DNA of 64,000 nt from Rapidithrix thailandica (GCF_039710355.1 NZ_JBDKWZ010000006.1:349488-413487); one strand, 5' to 3'; shown: positions 8,789-18,054, counted from the first letter of the stretch. Notes: a model not told the origin generated them from the sequence alone. Program-made: numbers and translations.

Positions 8789-9367
8789 GATCTTTTTTTC
8801 TTTAGAGTGAATAAAAAAGGGAATAACAATGAGCACTATTGGCAATCAAGACGATTAGCTATAGAATCCTCTATATGATTTTGGATCGTGCCGTCTGAAA
8901 AATTGATATACTGCCACAAAAACACTAAGAATTCATAAGGATAACCACTCATAAATAAAAGACCTGTAGCTGAAAGGCTTTGTGACATTTTATGCTCTTT
9001 TCACTTTGCAAACAACCTCATCATAACATTGTAAATTCCGACTATTTAGACTAAATAAAAATAATAACGCGAACTTAGTGGCTATTCTCTATTTAAGCAA
9101 CTTACTTTGAATAATTCTAAATAATATTTAAAAAGTAGGCTGATACTACGTATACAGATTGTTTGAAAGCCTGTCTAAAATTTTGCAACCCCCTATTTCA
9201 GGAGCCTCAGCATCTATTTTGAGAGCTTTAAACCGATACTCACCGACAAAGGAACAACTCCCGAGGAGCGGCCCCACAACGAATTTCCGGCATATTCTTA
9301 TTGGAATTCGCTTTTTACAAAAACACTAGCAGCTTCTTTAAGAAAGGCTTCATACATTTGAATTTTG
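8789..9367. other. Upstream region of the PepSY operon
   Basis: This gene-free region is AT-rich and holds the palindrome at 9043-9057. Around 9190-9225 there is a stretch resembling 51680-51715 (TTCAGGAGCCTCAG versus TTCAGGAACCTCAG, both followed by a TTTTGAG), probably a shared decayed repeat. No gene is seen. Confidence 0.6.
9043..9057. promoter_or_regulatory. Candidate metalloregulator operator
   Basis: TATTTAG-A-CTAAATA is a perfect 7-1-7 palindrome 255 bp upstream of the DUF4198 start. AT-rich palindromes of this form are plausible Fur- or DtxR-type sites, and the downstream operon is of a metal-uptake type. The protein that binds it is inferred, not shown. Confidence 0.5.
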
Positions 9368-10123
9368 TCATCGCCTGTTTTGATAAGCGTTTCGTGCCCA
9401 GGCTATACCACTTTTTAGCGCATGGATCAACCTTTGATGTACCATATCCAAATCATAGCCATACGGGCCATCATGAATTCCTTGTGATAAGTTTTTAAGG
9501 TTCAGAGCAACACTTTTCAATTGTTCCACCATTTTTACGGGCACTTTTGTGGAATCAGAGTTCAACTTATTTAATGAAATCACAGACGCATCCACCAACT
9601 CAGCAGCCGTTTCAAGATCTTCTTTTATATTGTCCGGAAGCTTGAGTACCGTTCCTTTGCTCTGATTATTTCTCAGCTCAAACAAGGCTTTTTCATGCCT
9701 CATAAACCGTGCTCTTGCTTCGATTATTTTCTCGATTTCATTATGAATAACCGGATCAAGGCCTAATTTGGGATCGCAAAGCAAGGATTTCAAAGAAGGG
9801 ACCCGGATCAAAGTACTCTCTTTGATGGCATTCACAATGTCATTGTAAATCGCTACAATGGAGGAATAATGCCGGTTGCCATAATAGGTTCTACACAAAT
9901 TCCATAACGTTTCCCCCCTTTGAAATACATGAACCGGAATTGTATCCTTGGAGGGGGTTTTGTTATCTGATGTAGCGAGAGGGGCTATATTCTTGTCGGG
10001 AGTTGAATGGGCATGAACCGTATCTGCCATCATATTCTTCGATTTTCCACTTTCCTCAGCCTTGTCCCGGGTACAGGCATAGAGCATAAAACCCATCAAA
10101 ATCAAGTAACTGACAGCTTTCAT
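9368..10123 (-). CDS. LysM-domain lipoprotein
   Basis: The 251-aa protein starts with a lipoprotein signal (MKAVSYLILMGFMLYAC, lipobox LYAC with Cys17). A low-complexity linker covers residues 20-60. A LysM-like domain at about 64-112 has VFQRGETLWNLCRTYYGN and IRVPSL. A helical C-terminal half (about 115-251) is unrecognised. LysM modules bind peptidoglycan-type glycans, so a cell-wall-associated periplasmic lipoprotein is likely. It stands alone, with the PepSY operon behind it on the same strand after a long gap. Confidence 0.82.
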   Translation of the reverse strand: MKAVSYLILMGFMLYACTRDKAEESGKSKNMMADTVHAHSTPDKNIAPLATSDNKTPSKDTIPVHVFQRGETLWNLCRTYYGNRHYSSIVAIYNDIVNAIKESTLIRVPSLKSLLCDPKLGLDPVIHNEIEKIIEARARFMRHEKALFELRNNQSKGTVLKLPDNIKEDLETAAELVDASVISLNKLNSDSTKVPVKMVEQLKSVALNLKNLSQGIHDGPYGYDLDMVHQRLIHALKSGIAWARNAYQNRR

Positions 10124-10173
10124 ATTTCGAAATATTTACGGCCATAACCAGTTTGGCAAGTTAGCCAATTTAT

Positions 10174-10237
10174 TTCAAAGCCACCAGAGGAAAAAGGAAG
10201 TAATAACGGGCAAGAGACATTGATGAACCGGACAAAA
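10174..10237. repeat. 64-bp dispersed repeat, copy 1
   Basis: The sequence beginning CAAAGCCACCAGAGG and ending GATGAACCGGACAAAA is repeated with about three differences at 12288-12352. A more diverged partial copy lies at 20595-20633 and a weak one at 32155-32184. The remainder of the gap 10124-10533 shows nothing recognisable. Confidence 0.75.
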
Positions 10238-10533
10238 CTCAGGCAAGCTCCTATCCATCCAAATCTGTCTTTACCCGCTTGTTATTTTTTCTTCAAGATG
10301 TTGATGGTTAAATGCTTTCTCATATTTCACTTTGCCATCAGGACCTGAAAACTTTAACGAGTTATTTCAAGAGCGACTCCCCTATTAAGTCTACTTCCTA
10401 CGTTCCACAAAATGTATCAGGTATGTATCATAAAGACCTCTTATTCATATCTAATTATAATAGACCTTTACATGAATTTTGATTCATCTTGGATGAACTA
10501 GAAGTATTGAGGTACCTTCTATCGGGAATTGGG

Positions 10534-10863
10534 TCAAACGTTTTCAATCTCACAATAGATATTTGTATAAATAATAGGATATCCCATGAATATTTCAGCG
10601 TCTTCGTTCCAACTTAATATTGCCTTCTCTTTAGCTTCATTTTCATTTCCTTCAAAGTAAAGTTGAAAATCCTCGCTCAAACCAGTCTCATAACCATCAA
10701 AGAAGTAATACTCCGCTTTATACAAACCATCTTTTAATTTCTTTATCCCTAATGTTATCTCAACATCGGAAGTAAAGATTTTTTTTTCTTCATCAAAGAT
10801 ATATAACCCTATCGTCTTTTTTTGTGATATTAATTCTTCCAACTTTTGTTTAGTGTGAACCAT
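10534..10863 (-). CDS. Small acidic hypothetical protein
   Basis: This 109-aa cytoplasmic protein has no signal sequence. Beta-rich segments such as KTIGLYIFDEEKKIFTSDVE and KDGLYKAEYYFFDGYE, with many acidic residues, recall immunity proteins of polymorphic toxin systems, but no family could be named. The gene is isolated in a low-GC stretch, which suggests acquired DNA. The ATG at 10863 is the only good start. Confidence 0.6.
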   Translation of the reverse strand: MVHTKQKLEELISQKKTIGLYIFDEEKKIFTSDVEITLGIKKLKDGLYKAEYYFFDGYETGLSEDFQLYFEGNENEAKEKAILSWNEDAEIFMGYPIIYTNIYCEIENV

Positions 10864-11215
10864 GAATATAATATTCTATATATTACAAGAAAAAATGACT
10901 ATCAAACTTTAAAATTAATCTCACCTACAACTTTTAAACTCTTTTTTAGAGTAATAAGACTTCATGGTTGAATTCCCAATTGTAATTTGTTATAATTCCT
11001 CAAAATTACTTTCTATAAATTAACTCTCCGTTTTTCGCTAGATCCAAATTAAAACATACAATCAACGAAATTAAGAGAAAGGGAAATACAAAAGCAAAAC
11101 AAAGTCAACAACACCTTGAAACAGAAATTTTCGACTTTCTCTTAATTAGCCTTAAGAAATTTGCTCCTCTCCTTCCAACCCCAATAAACCTCCTATCATC
11201 GCATACATGATATCA
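10864..11215. other. AT-rich gap
   Basis: No gene, RNA or repeat was recognised. The base composition is clearly lower in GC than in the neighbouring housekeeping genes. Confidence 0.55.
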
Positions 11216-12061
11216 TTAAAACTGCCAAAACCTTTCTCCTATCCGCTCAAAATATTGTTGAGTACAATGAATTTTATTGTTTTCTCGCTCTGAAGGGGTG
11301 AATAAGCCAAGCATACAATTATATTCATAAAATGACAATTGATTTATCAAAAAATCTACCCACTCATCTACTTTATAATCATCAATAGTACCAACAGGTT
11401 GAAATTGATTTTTCTCATAGGCATATGGCATGTCAACAATAAACAAGTCTGTGTAAATTTTTGAAATTCCTGAATTGTCCATTACGACTTCTTTTATACG
11501 CGACTTAATACCTCCTAAGATTGTGGGGACGTTACATCCATACCTTTCAAAATTCCGTTCTAAAGGCCAGTATATATGTTGTATTTGATCCTCGTAATAA
11601 TATTTCAAATCCCAATAAGCCCTTGAATTAAAATCTTCTTCGAATACCGAATCTCGTAATTGAATAAAATCACCTGTTTTAAATTCAGGAATTATGACTT
11701 CTCTATTTTCAAAAAATTCTTTGTCTAAAAAGTCGTTTACGAAGTCTTCCTCTAAACCTTTTCTTTGATTAAAAAAATCTTCTACTGGCTTAAACTTGGG
11801 AGTAGACCTCACAAATTCCAGCCATAAAAAAGTATTAAAATCTTTCCTCTTTTTGATTTTAGCAAATGGGACTTCCACTACCTGTGATGTTTTTTTATGT
11901 TGGAAACGAATATGTATTCCGTGCGGATTCCCTACCCAATTAGATTTTTCTTGATCATCGAAAAAAGAATAATCCATTAAACCATCACATAACTCAATGT
12001 ATTCCTTCAGAGACGCTTTGGTTAATTCCACCATATTTTTCGGGGGCTTTTCCTGATTCAT
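11216..12061 (-). CDS. Hypothetical protein, 281 aa
   Basis: This cytoplasmic protein has no signal peptide or membrane segment and is rich in aromatic and acidic residues. Segments such as YWDLKYYYEDQIQHIYWP and DEWVDFLINQLSFYEYN do not match a family I recognise. Codon use is AT-rich like the small gene at 10534-10863. The pair may be remnants of a toxin-immunity or defence cargo region, which is inference from composition and context only. An inverted-repeat element lies 55 bp upstream. Confidence 0.65.
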   Translation of the reverse strand: MNQEKPPKNMVELTKASLKEYIELCDGLMDYSFFDDQEKSNWVGNPHGIHIRFQHKKTSQVVEVPFAKIKKRKDFNTFLWLEFVRSTPKFKPVEDFFNQRKGLEEDFVNDFLDKEFFENREVIIPEFKTGDFIQLRDSVFEEDFNSRAYWDLKYYYEDQIQHIYWPLERNFERYGCNVPTILGGIKSRIKEVVMDNSGISKIYTDLFIVDMPYAYEKNQFQPVGTIDDYKVDEWVDFLINQLSFYEYNCMLGLFTPSERENNKIHCTQQYFERIGERFWQF

Positions 12062-12115
12062 TTTTAATTACTCATAATAATTAATGCTAAAACCAAAACT
12101 ATATCTATTAAACCT

Positions 12116-12226
12116 TATCACGAATGATTTTGTATAGGAAATTTCAGACATTGATTTCTGCGAAATTTGCTAGAATAATGGTTTGTTTATTTCTAGGAAT
12201 TGCTCTATAAGAAATCATTCGTGATA
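12116..12226. mobile_element. 111-bp inverted-repeat element (MITE-like)
   Basis: Perfect 15-bp terminal inverted repeats, TATCACGAATGATTT at 12116-12130 and its complement at 12212-12226, bound 81 bp of AT-rich sequence. No clear target duplication is seen. It could be a small mobile element or a large regulatory hairpin. Confidence 0.55.
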
Positions 12227-12287
12227 TCCTTTATTAGTTTTCCATTAAAAGTAACCCATCTGAGAAGATCTCCAAAAATCATCTGTT

Positions 12288-12352
12288 TTTCAAAGCTACC
12301 AGAGGAAAAAGGAAGTAATAACGGACAAGAGACATTGATGAACCGGGCAAAA
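12288..12352. repeat. 64-bp dispersed repeat, copy 2
   Basis: This is near-identical to 10174-10237 (CAAAGCTACCAGAGG ... GATGAACCGGGCAAAA). It lies next to the fadD terminator. Confidence 0.75.
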
Positions 12353-12402
12353 AAGGAAAGCGGATTCGGACGGAGAAGCCCGTCCTAATCCGCTTTCCTT
12401 TT
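12351..12402 (-). terminator. Terminator after the acyl-CoA ligase gene
   Basis: A long stem, AAAAGGAAAGCGGATT...GGACGG, pairs with CCGTCC...ATCCGCTTTCCTTTT. It lies 11 bp after the ligase stop codon. Confidence 0.85.
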
Positions 12403-12412
12403 CGTAGAGCAT

Positions 12413-14101
12413 TTATGTTGAACGGGGCGGCTCTTCTTTCAGTAGCCTGCGAAGGATCTTTCCTACATTCGATTTCGGCAATTCTTCTCTAAATTCTATA
12501 TGCCTGGGGACTTTATAAGCCGTAAGGTTTTCCCTACAATAGGCGAGCAACTCCTCTTTGGTTAAAGACGGATCTTTCTTCACTACAAAAATTTTAACTA
12601 CCTCAATGGACCTATCGTCCGGTACCCCCACAGCACCCACTTCCAGTACTTTTTCATGTCCGGAGACCACCTCCTCAATTTCATTAGGATATACATTGAA
12701 CCCGGACACAAGGATCATTTCTTTTTTACGGTCCACAATCCTGAGAAACCCATCCTTGTCCATGACGCCAATATCTCCGGTCTTGAACCATCCCTCTTTG
12801 GTAAATACCTTTTCGGTCTCCTCCGGCCGGTTCCAATAGCCTTTCATTACCTGAGGCCCTTTCACATAAATCTCCCCGGGTATCTCTGCAGGCACTTCTT
12901 CTCCCTCATCATTGGCAATCATAATTTGAGTGCTGGGTATTGGCAAGCCCACCGTTCCAATTCTCTCTTGCCCTGTCAGAGGAATATTAGACGTCAGCAC
13001 GGGGGAAGTTTCCGTCAAGCCGTAGCCCTCTGCTATGGGAACTCCGGTTTTGTTTTTCCAACGTTTGGCTACATCCATTTGCAAAGCCATTCCCCCGGCA
13101 CAAGCAACTTTTAAATGAGAAAAATCCACCCGGTCAAAGTTCGGATGATTCATCATACTGTTGTACAATGTGTTGATACCGGCCATAACAGAAAAAGGAT
13201 ATTTTTCCAATTCTTTGATAAAGCCTTTTATATCGCGCGGATTCGTAATCAATACATTTCTAGCCCCCAACTTGATTACTGTGAAACAACTAACCGACAG
13301 GGCATATATATGATAGAGCGGCAAAGGAGTAATCACAATTTCCTCCCCTTTTATCAAACGTACTGACAACCAAGTGGAAAGTTGCTCTACATTGGCTACC
13401 AAATTGGTATGAGACAATTCAGCTCCCTTGGATACCCCCGTAGTCCCTCCGGTATACTGAAGAAAAGCGGTATCCTGGCCTTTGACCGCCACTCGTTGGA
13501 ACCGTTTTCGACTGCCTCTTTTTAAAGCCTCACGAAACGATACAGCTGAAGGAAGCCGGTAAGCAGGCACCATTTTTTTGATGTACTTCACCACTCCATT
13601 CACGATCAACTTCTTCAAACCGCCCAACTGATCCCCTATTTCGGTAATAACAATATGTTTGATAGACGTTTCCGTTACAATTTTCTCCAGGTTATACGCA
13701 AAATTAGCCAGGATCACGATGGCTTCCACTCCGGAATCTACAAATTGATGTTTCATTTCGCGTGCGGTATACAAGGGATTTGTATTTACGACAATCAAAC
13801 CTGCCCGCAAAGCTCCAAGCATGGCAATGGGATATTGCAATACGTTCGGCATTTGTATGGCGATACGGGTTCCGGCTTTTAAGCCCAAGTCTTGTTGCAG
13901 GTAGGTGGCAAAGTTTTGAGAAAGCTGGTCCAGGGCCTTATAAGAGATCGAAGTGCCCATACAATCAAAGGCCGGTAATGGGCCGTAGTCTTGAAAGGCT
14001 TGCTCTATCAAATCGACCAAGGATTCATATTGATGAGCATTTATTTCATGCGGTATTCCTTCTGGATAGTGTTTCTTTTGAGAATTTGATTGGACTTCCA
14101 T
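12413..14101 (-). CDS. fadD: Long-chain fatty acid-CoA ligase
   Basis: The start at 14101 (MEVQSNSQKKHYPEGIPHEI) gives 562 aa, the usual length of FadD. An upstream in-frame extension to 14380 is not conserved-looking. It belongs to the AMP-forming adenylate family: the P-loop-like motif YTGGTTGVSKG lies at 216-226, followed by GYGLTETSPV and YWNRPEETEKVFTKEGWFKT with GDIG. The C-terminal domain has VDRKKEMILVSGFNVYPNEI and the catalytic-lysine region SNVGKILRR. It activates long-chain fatty acids with ATP and CoA for beta-oxidation or lipid synthesis, at the inner face of the membrane. The 318 bp up to the sirtuin gene hold no other gene. Transcription ends at a strong hairpin. Confidence 0.95.
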   Translation of the reverse strand: MEVQSNSQKKHYPEGIPHEINAHQYESLVDLIEQAFQDYGPLPAFDCMGTSISYKALDQLSQNFATYLQQDLGLKAGTRIAIQMPNVLQYPIAMLGALRAGLIVVNTNPLYTAREMKHQFVDSGVEAIVILANFAYNLEKIVTETSIKHIVITEIGDQLGGLKKLIVNGVVKYIKKMVPAYRLPSAVSFREALKRGSRKRFQRVAVKGQDTAFLQYTGGTTGVSKGAELSHTNLVANVEQLSTWLSVRLIKGEEIVITPLPLYHIYALSVSCFTVIKLGARNVLITNPRDIKGFIKELEKYPFSVMAGINTLYNSMMNHPNFDRVDFSHLKVACAGGMALQMDVAKRWKNKTGVPIAEGYGLTETSPVLTSNIPLTGQERIGTVGLPIPSTQIMIANDEGEEVPAEIPGEIYVKGPQVMKGYWNRPEETEKVFTKEGWFKTGDIGVMDKDGFLRIVDRKKEMILVSGFNVYPNEIEEVVSGHEKVLEVGAVGVPDDRSIEVVKIFVVKKDPSLTKEELLAYCRENLTAYKVPRHIEFREELPKSNVGKILRRLLKEEPPRST

Positions 14102-14419
14102 TGTAAAATCATGTGCGGTTTTTTGAATAAATTGTAGTGAGCCTCTTTTCATGAGGATATTTGGAGTTAGTCGCAGGTAGGTATTATAGACCTTCCCGGT
14201 TAGTGAAGATAAGAAATGATACGAAACGATGCTTAAAATTTGAGAATGTTCTATCTCATAACGTTTGTTAATTCCCTTTTTTTTCAAGCGATAATCGAGG
14301 AAAAATTCTATAAAACATACAGATCTGATCAGGTACACCAGCCTCTCTTTTGTATTCGCAAAATCCAATACGGTCACCAAACGAAGTGCTTTGAGGGCTT
14401 TATGTTTATAATGCCTTCT

Positions 14420-15277
14420 TTAGATTGATTCTTCGAATGGTTGCCAACCTCTCAATTTCCGTATCTCGTCTACCAGTTGGGGAAGCAGTTCACTGCTTTT
14501 TCCTCTCAGGAGAAATCCTGTTCTACTGTCTCTTATCTCTTCACTAAATAAATTATCTTCAAGGTTTATATCCACTACAATACCTTGCTTAAACCTAACG
14601 GTATCAAAAATTTGATTGGGTAAATTTGTTGTTCCCATCGTCCCCACAATCAAGAGGAGCCCCGTCTTACCAGCTATTTTAAGGGCCGATTCCGATCTAT
14701 AATACCTTTCGTTGTAGAACTCATCAAACCATAACACATTTGGTCTGCATATCGCATCACATTCAGGACATCTTAACAACTCCCATTCCGCACCTGTGAG
14801 GCCTTCTCCTTGTTTCTTTTCGCCTATTTCTTGGGGAAATTCATATAATGTCCGAGTACAATTTAAACTACATCGAATATGGTCAATATCTCCATGAATC
14901 TGATAAGTTCTATGATCACTGTTGCCTGCTTTTAAATGGAGACCGTCTACATTTTGAGTGATCAAAGTGAACCTATCCCGAAAAATATTTTCCAGTTTTG
15001 CTATAGAAGTATGTCCCAAGTTAGGTTGAGCTCTTTTACAAATAGTTCTACGGTACAAAGCAAACTTCCATACTTCCTCCGGTTTTTTTTGAAAAAAACG
15101 CAAGGTTCCAATTTCTTCCGGTTTATAGTTTCGGGACCCTTTTGTCCAATACCCTTCCACTCCTCTATAAGTAGGGATACCACTTTCAGCCGATACCCCA
15201 GCACCTGTCAGTACCATTAATTGCCTATCTCCTTGTAGAAATTTCTCTAATAAGTATGTAAGTTCTTTTGATAGCAT
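14420..15277 (-). CDS. Sir2-family NAD-dependent protein deacylase
   Basis: This 285-aa sirtuin shows the NAD-binding GAGVSAESGIPTYRG (25-39), TQNVDGLH (107-114) and catalytic H128 in QIHGD. Zinc ligands are C136, C140, C170 and C173, and RPNVLWFDE follows. It removes acyl groups from lysine using NAD. In desuccinylase-type sirtuins a Tyr-x-x-Arg pair reads the acyl carboxylate. Here, by eye alignment of WKFALYRR, the Arg is kept but the Tyr position is Ala73, so acyl specificity is uncertain. The DUF2310 gene lies 51 bp upstream on the same strand, so the two may be co-transcribed. Confidence 0.93.
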   Translation of the reverse strand: MLSKELTYLLEKFLQGDRQLMVLTGAGVSAESGIPTYRGVEGYWTKGSRNYKPEEIGTLRFFQKKPEEVWKFALYRRTICKRAQPNLGHTSIAKLENIFRDRFTLITQNVDGLHLKAGNSDHRTYQIHGDIDHIRCSLNCTRTLYEFPQEIGEKKQGEGLTGAEWELLRCPECDAICRPNVLWFDEFYNERYYRSESALKIAGKTGLLLIVGTMGTTNLPNQIFDTVRFKQGIVVDINLEDNLFSEEIRDSRTGFLLRGKSSELLPQLVDEIRKLRGWQPFEESI

Positions 15278-15328
15278 TTTGATTACTTAAAATATGATAT
15301 GATCTATATTATACAACCCTCAGTACTT

Positions 15329-16068
15329 TTAATCAAAAATCGAATTACAATCCTTACATATCTTACTTGGCCTTAACAACCCTGAGTCTGAGCCTTGGCT
15401 ACCACATATCGGACAAGAATGATTTTCACCCGGTTCTTCAACAAAGAAATTAAAATACACAGGAGCCTCTAAGTATTCAGCAAGTTGTTTTCTAATTCGT
15501 TCTCCTTCAATATTGAGCTTTCCATTTTTATAGTTCGTCAACTCACCCAAGGCATCTTTTCCAAAAAAACCACTTGCCAACCAGTTAAGATAAAACCGTT
15601 GATGATAATTTTGCCACTCTTCTATAGTAATGTCAAGAGGAATTCTCGAATAGGGAATTTGCTTTAAACAAGTTCCACAAATAAGTTCTTCATCAAAGGA
15701 GGAGATAGAGAGTCCTCGAAGGATATAAAATTCAGAAGCTTTACATTGACAGTTTTCAATATTGTCTAACTCAATAATCACATCTAACTCTTCTGTGGTA
15801 ATGGGATTGGTCACAAGTTGATTTTTAAATTTTACAGACCAATATTCTTGTACTTTTGAGCTTGAAAGCCAATTAATGAAAGAATTTCTATCTCTAAAAA
15901 TCACAATGAGTTCTAATGAATCATTTTTACGTCTTAGTTCTCGAGGTTCTAAATAAATAAGATGCTGTTGGTACAACGTACCTGAGAGACTAATGAAATC
16001 TTCTCCAGAATTATTCTTTCAGCTAGAAGTAATTCGATTTTTGCCGCTATTGGTTTCTCTTTTTTCAT
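15329..16068 (-). pseudogene. DUF2310 zinc-ribbon protein, probably frameshifted near its 5' end
   Basis: The intact part (15329-15976, 215 aa from a TTG) ends in a zinc ribbon, CPICG...KICKDCNSIFD, with further cysteines (CQCKA, CGTC). This matches DUF2310 zinc-ribbon proteins. The same frame stays open upstream and reads NNSGEDFISLSGTLYQQHL without any ATG. An ATG with good coding character starts at 16068 (MKKEKPIAAKIELLLAERI) in a different frame. Joining the two would give about 246 aa, close to the expected family length, so a single frameshift around 15998-16020 is likely. The alternative is a functional TTG start. It precedes the sirtuin gene on the same strand. Confidence 0.6.
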
Positions 16069-16459
16069 GAATTAAGATGCATACCTCTGATAAATATTTT
16101 TTCTATTTCTCAAAGGTTAATATCTTGATAAGAATATTTACAAAGAGAAATATACATAATTCTTCTATGAAAATGAATGAGACTACTCTGTAACCCGCCC
16201 TGAAATAGGTTGATAAGTTTACCTTACTAAGGCTATCTAAGGATAGTCATTCTTATGTATCTGATTAGGGATTTCCATACAGTATCTGTTTTTTAATGCA
16301 TTAAATTTTGATGGGTTTACTATTTTAATAGGAGTAACACGAGACACAATCTTAAAAGAACAAAATTCCTCCTTGAGGATAGAAACTATTAATCAATAAT
16401 CTTTTATAGTCATTGAGAAGTTAGCCCCGTAACTTAGGTTAAAAGTTGACATAAATTTT
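16069..16459. other. Non-coding gap
   Basis: No gene was recognised in this AT-rich sequence of about 390 bp. Confidence 0.55.
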
Positions 16460-16487
16460 AAGCCCACAAATTTTTGTGGGCTTTATT
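16460..16487 (+). terminator. Orphan terminator-like hairpin
   Basis: AAGCCCACAAA pairs with TTTGTGGGCTT, followed by TATTATATT. No intact gene precedes it on either side, so it may be left over from a lost gene. Confidence 0.6.
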
Positions 16488-16531
16488 ATATTCCCCCTCT
16501 TCTACAAAGACCATCAAAATAGGGGCACAAC

Positions 16532-16705
16532 AGCATCATTTTCGATTATATCGGCAAACCCATTGCCGCCTATAACGGGGAGGTGGAATACGATATTTAC
16601 GGCAGGCAATATCCGCAGCTAAACCAAAGGGAAGTAACATTTTATTCCTTTCCGGAACCAGGGGCAAATCATTATCATAATGGAAGAAAATATAACTACT
16701 TTTAG
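16532..16705 (+). pseudogene. Rhs/YD-repeat core remnant
   Basis: This 57-codon stretch reads FDYIGKPIAAYNGEVEYDIYGR and then YHNGRKYNYF before a TAG. It resembles the end of an Rhs core (DHxGTP...YDPxGEVxWxxxYDxYGR...YYNxxRYY) with deletions. There is no start codon or upstream Rhs body. It is a fossil of a polymorphic toxin gene. Confidence 0.72.
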
Positions 16706-16726
16706 CACCCAGCAAAATCACCCAAC

Positions 16727-16932
16727 ATGCGCATCGCGATTTTGCAGACCTTCATGGAAAACTATTACTCCCGTTTAAACTGGTGGATTTGTATCAACAA
16801 GAGACTGGGAAAAAAATGGATTTGATTGTACAATTCGGGGATTTAGGAGCCTATCCCGGTTTTTTACCTAAAGGCGATAGTAGTACAGAATCGAATGAAA
16901 ATGATGGTACTTTAGGACGTTTACTAGCTTAA
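16727..16932 (+). pseudogene. Calcineurin-like metallophosphoesterase, frameshifted and truncated
   Basis: From the ATG at 16727 the frame reads MRIAI and then loses one T. Shifting frame gives FADLHGKLLLPFKLVDLYQQ and MDLIVQFGDLGAYPGFLP, ending at TAA 16930-16932. The DLHG and GDLGAYP motifs are metal-binding motifs of the metallophosphoesterase fold. Only about 68 codons remain of a protein normally several times longer. It directly follows the Rhs remnant. Confidence 0.7.
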
Positions 16933-17358
16933 AAAAGGATTTAGTAGAAATACACAATCATCCCAAACAGTTGATTTGTAAAAACTATCCAGAAACAGAA
17001 AAAAAATTATAGGCAAAAGAATTGACGTTTCCCCAAAAACAGGCAAAGTTTATTCCATAAAAAAGCAAATAAAGAGCTAAGGACATGTTTAAAACTCTTT
17101 GTGGGAGATGCTCCTTCGAGAGGCTGCTTCTTAGGTGGTGAAAATTTTCAGTTTAGGGTTCTCAGCATAGTAGTTTTGATGGTTTTTCGAAACTATCACT
17201 AAAGGAAAGAAATAACAATCGATGCGGAAAAGAATAAGCTAAGCATTACTTTTATAAATGATTTCATTTCTAGCTCATAGTGGGGAAAGGGTTGAACCAT
17301 TGTACAAAAAAGTAGTAACATTGAAAACATTTTAACAACTTTAGAGGAAGATATACAA
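16933..17358. other. Decayed region upstream of the racemase
   Basis: Short broken frames are present (for example KKDLVEIHNHPKQLICKNYP), but no intact gene. CATGTTTAAA at about 17089 resembles the terminal repeat of the element at 51649-51893. Confidence 0.5.
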
Positions 17359-18054
17359 ATGAAAAAAATAGGATTAGTGGGTGGAATTAGTTGGACATCC
17401 ACCATCGATTATTACAAATACATTAATGAAGGGGTCAATCAAGCATTAGGAGGGTTACAATCCGCCGAAATTGTTCTTTATTCCCTGAATTTTGCGGATA
17501 TCCAGAATAAAGGTTGGGAAAACTCTTTTGAGTTACTTTTAAATGCCTGTGAAGAGTTGAAAAAAAGCAAGGTAGACGGAATTGCATTATGTGCCAATAC
17601 AGCTCATTTATTTGCGGATGAAATTCAGAAAAGAATTGATATCCCGTTGATAGATATTATTACAGCAACAGCACAGGGGATTAACTCGAAAAAAATAAAT
17701 AAAATAGGGTTACTGGGCACAAAGTTTACGATGGAAATGGGCTTTTATCGAAAGAAGTTTAGCGAATATCAAATAGAAATATTGACTCCTGAAAAGCTTA
17801 CCAATATTAACCGTATTCATTATCTTGTAAAAGAAGAGTTAGGAAAAGGTATTATCAAGGAAAGTTCGAAGAAGGAATTCATTCAATATTCTGAAAACCT
17901 TATTCAAAAAGGAGCACAAGGTATTGTTCTGGGTTGTACCGAAATACCTCTTTTAGTTAACGAAAGTGATTTTAACTCAATCCCTATTTTTGACACCACC
18001 AAAATTCATGTGCAAGCTATTTTAGATTTTATATTGGATAAACCTGGAGCTTAA
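17359..18054 (+). CDS. Aspartate/glutamate racemase family protein
   Basis: The protein has 231 aa, with the start at 17359 preceded by GAGGAAG. It has the pyridoxal-phosphate-independent racemase fold: MKKIGLVGGISWTSTIDYY at the N-terminus, the first catalytic cysteine region LCANTAH (C78), and the second, GIVLGCTEIPLL, near residue 195. Such enzymes interconvert L- and D-aspartate or related amino acids by a two-cysteine mechanism. The substrate is not determinable from sequence. The gene stands alone between decayed DNA and a repeat region. Confidence 0.92.
   Translation: MKKIGLVGGISWTSTIDYYKYINEGVNQALGGLQSAEIVLYSLNFADIQNKGWENSFELLLNACEELKKSKVDGIALCANTAHLFADEIQKRIDIPLIDIITATAQGINSKKINKIGLLGTKFTMEMGFYRKKFSEYQIEILTPEKLTNINRIHYLVKEELGKGIIKESSKKEFIQYSENLIQKGAQGIVLGCTEIPLLVNESDFNSIPIFDTTKIHVQAILDFILDKPGA

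Noticed and set aside
14102..14380. N-terminal extension of the acyl-CoA ligase
   Set aside because: The start at 14101 gives the usual FadD length, and the extension has no recognisable sequence.
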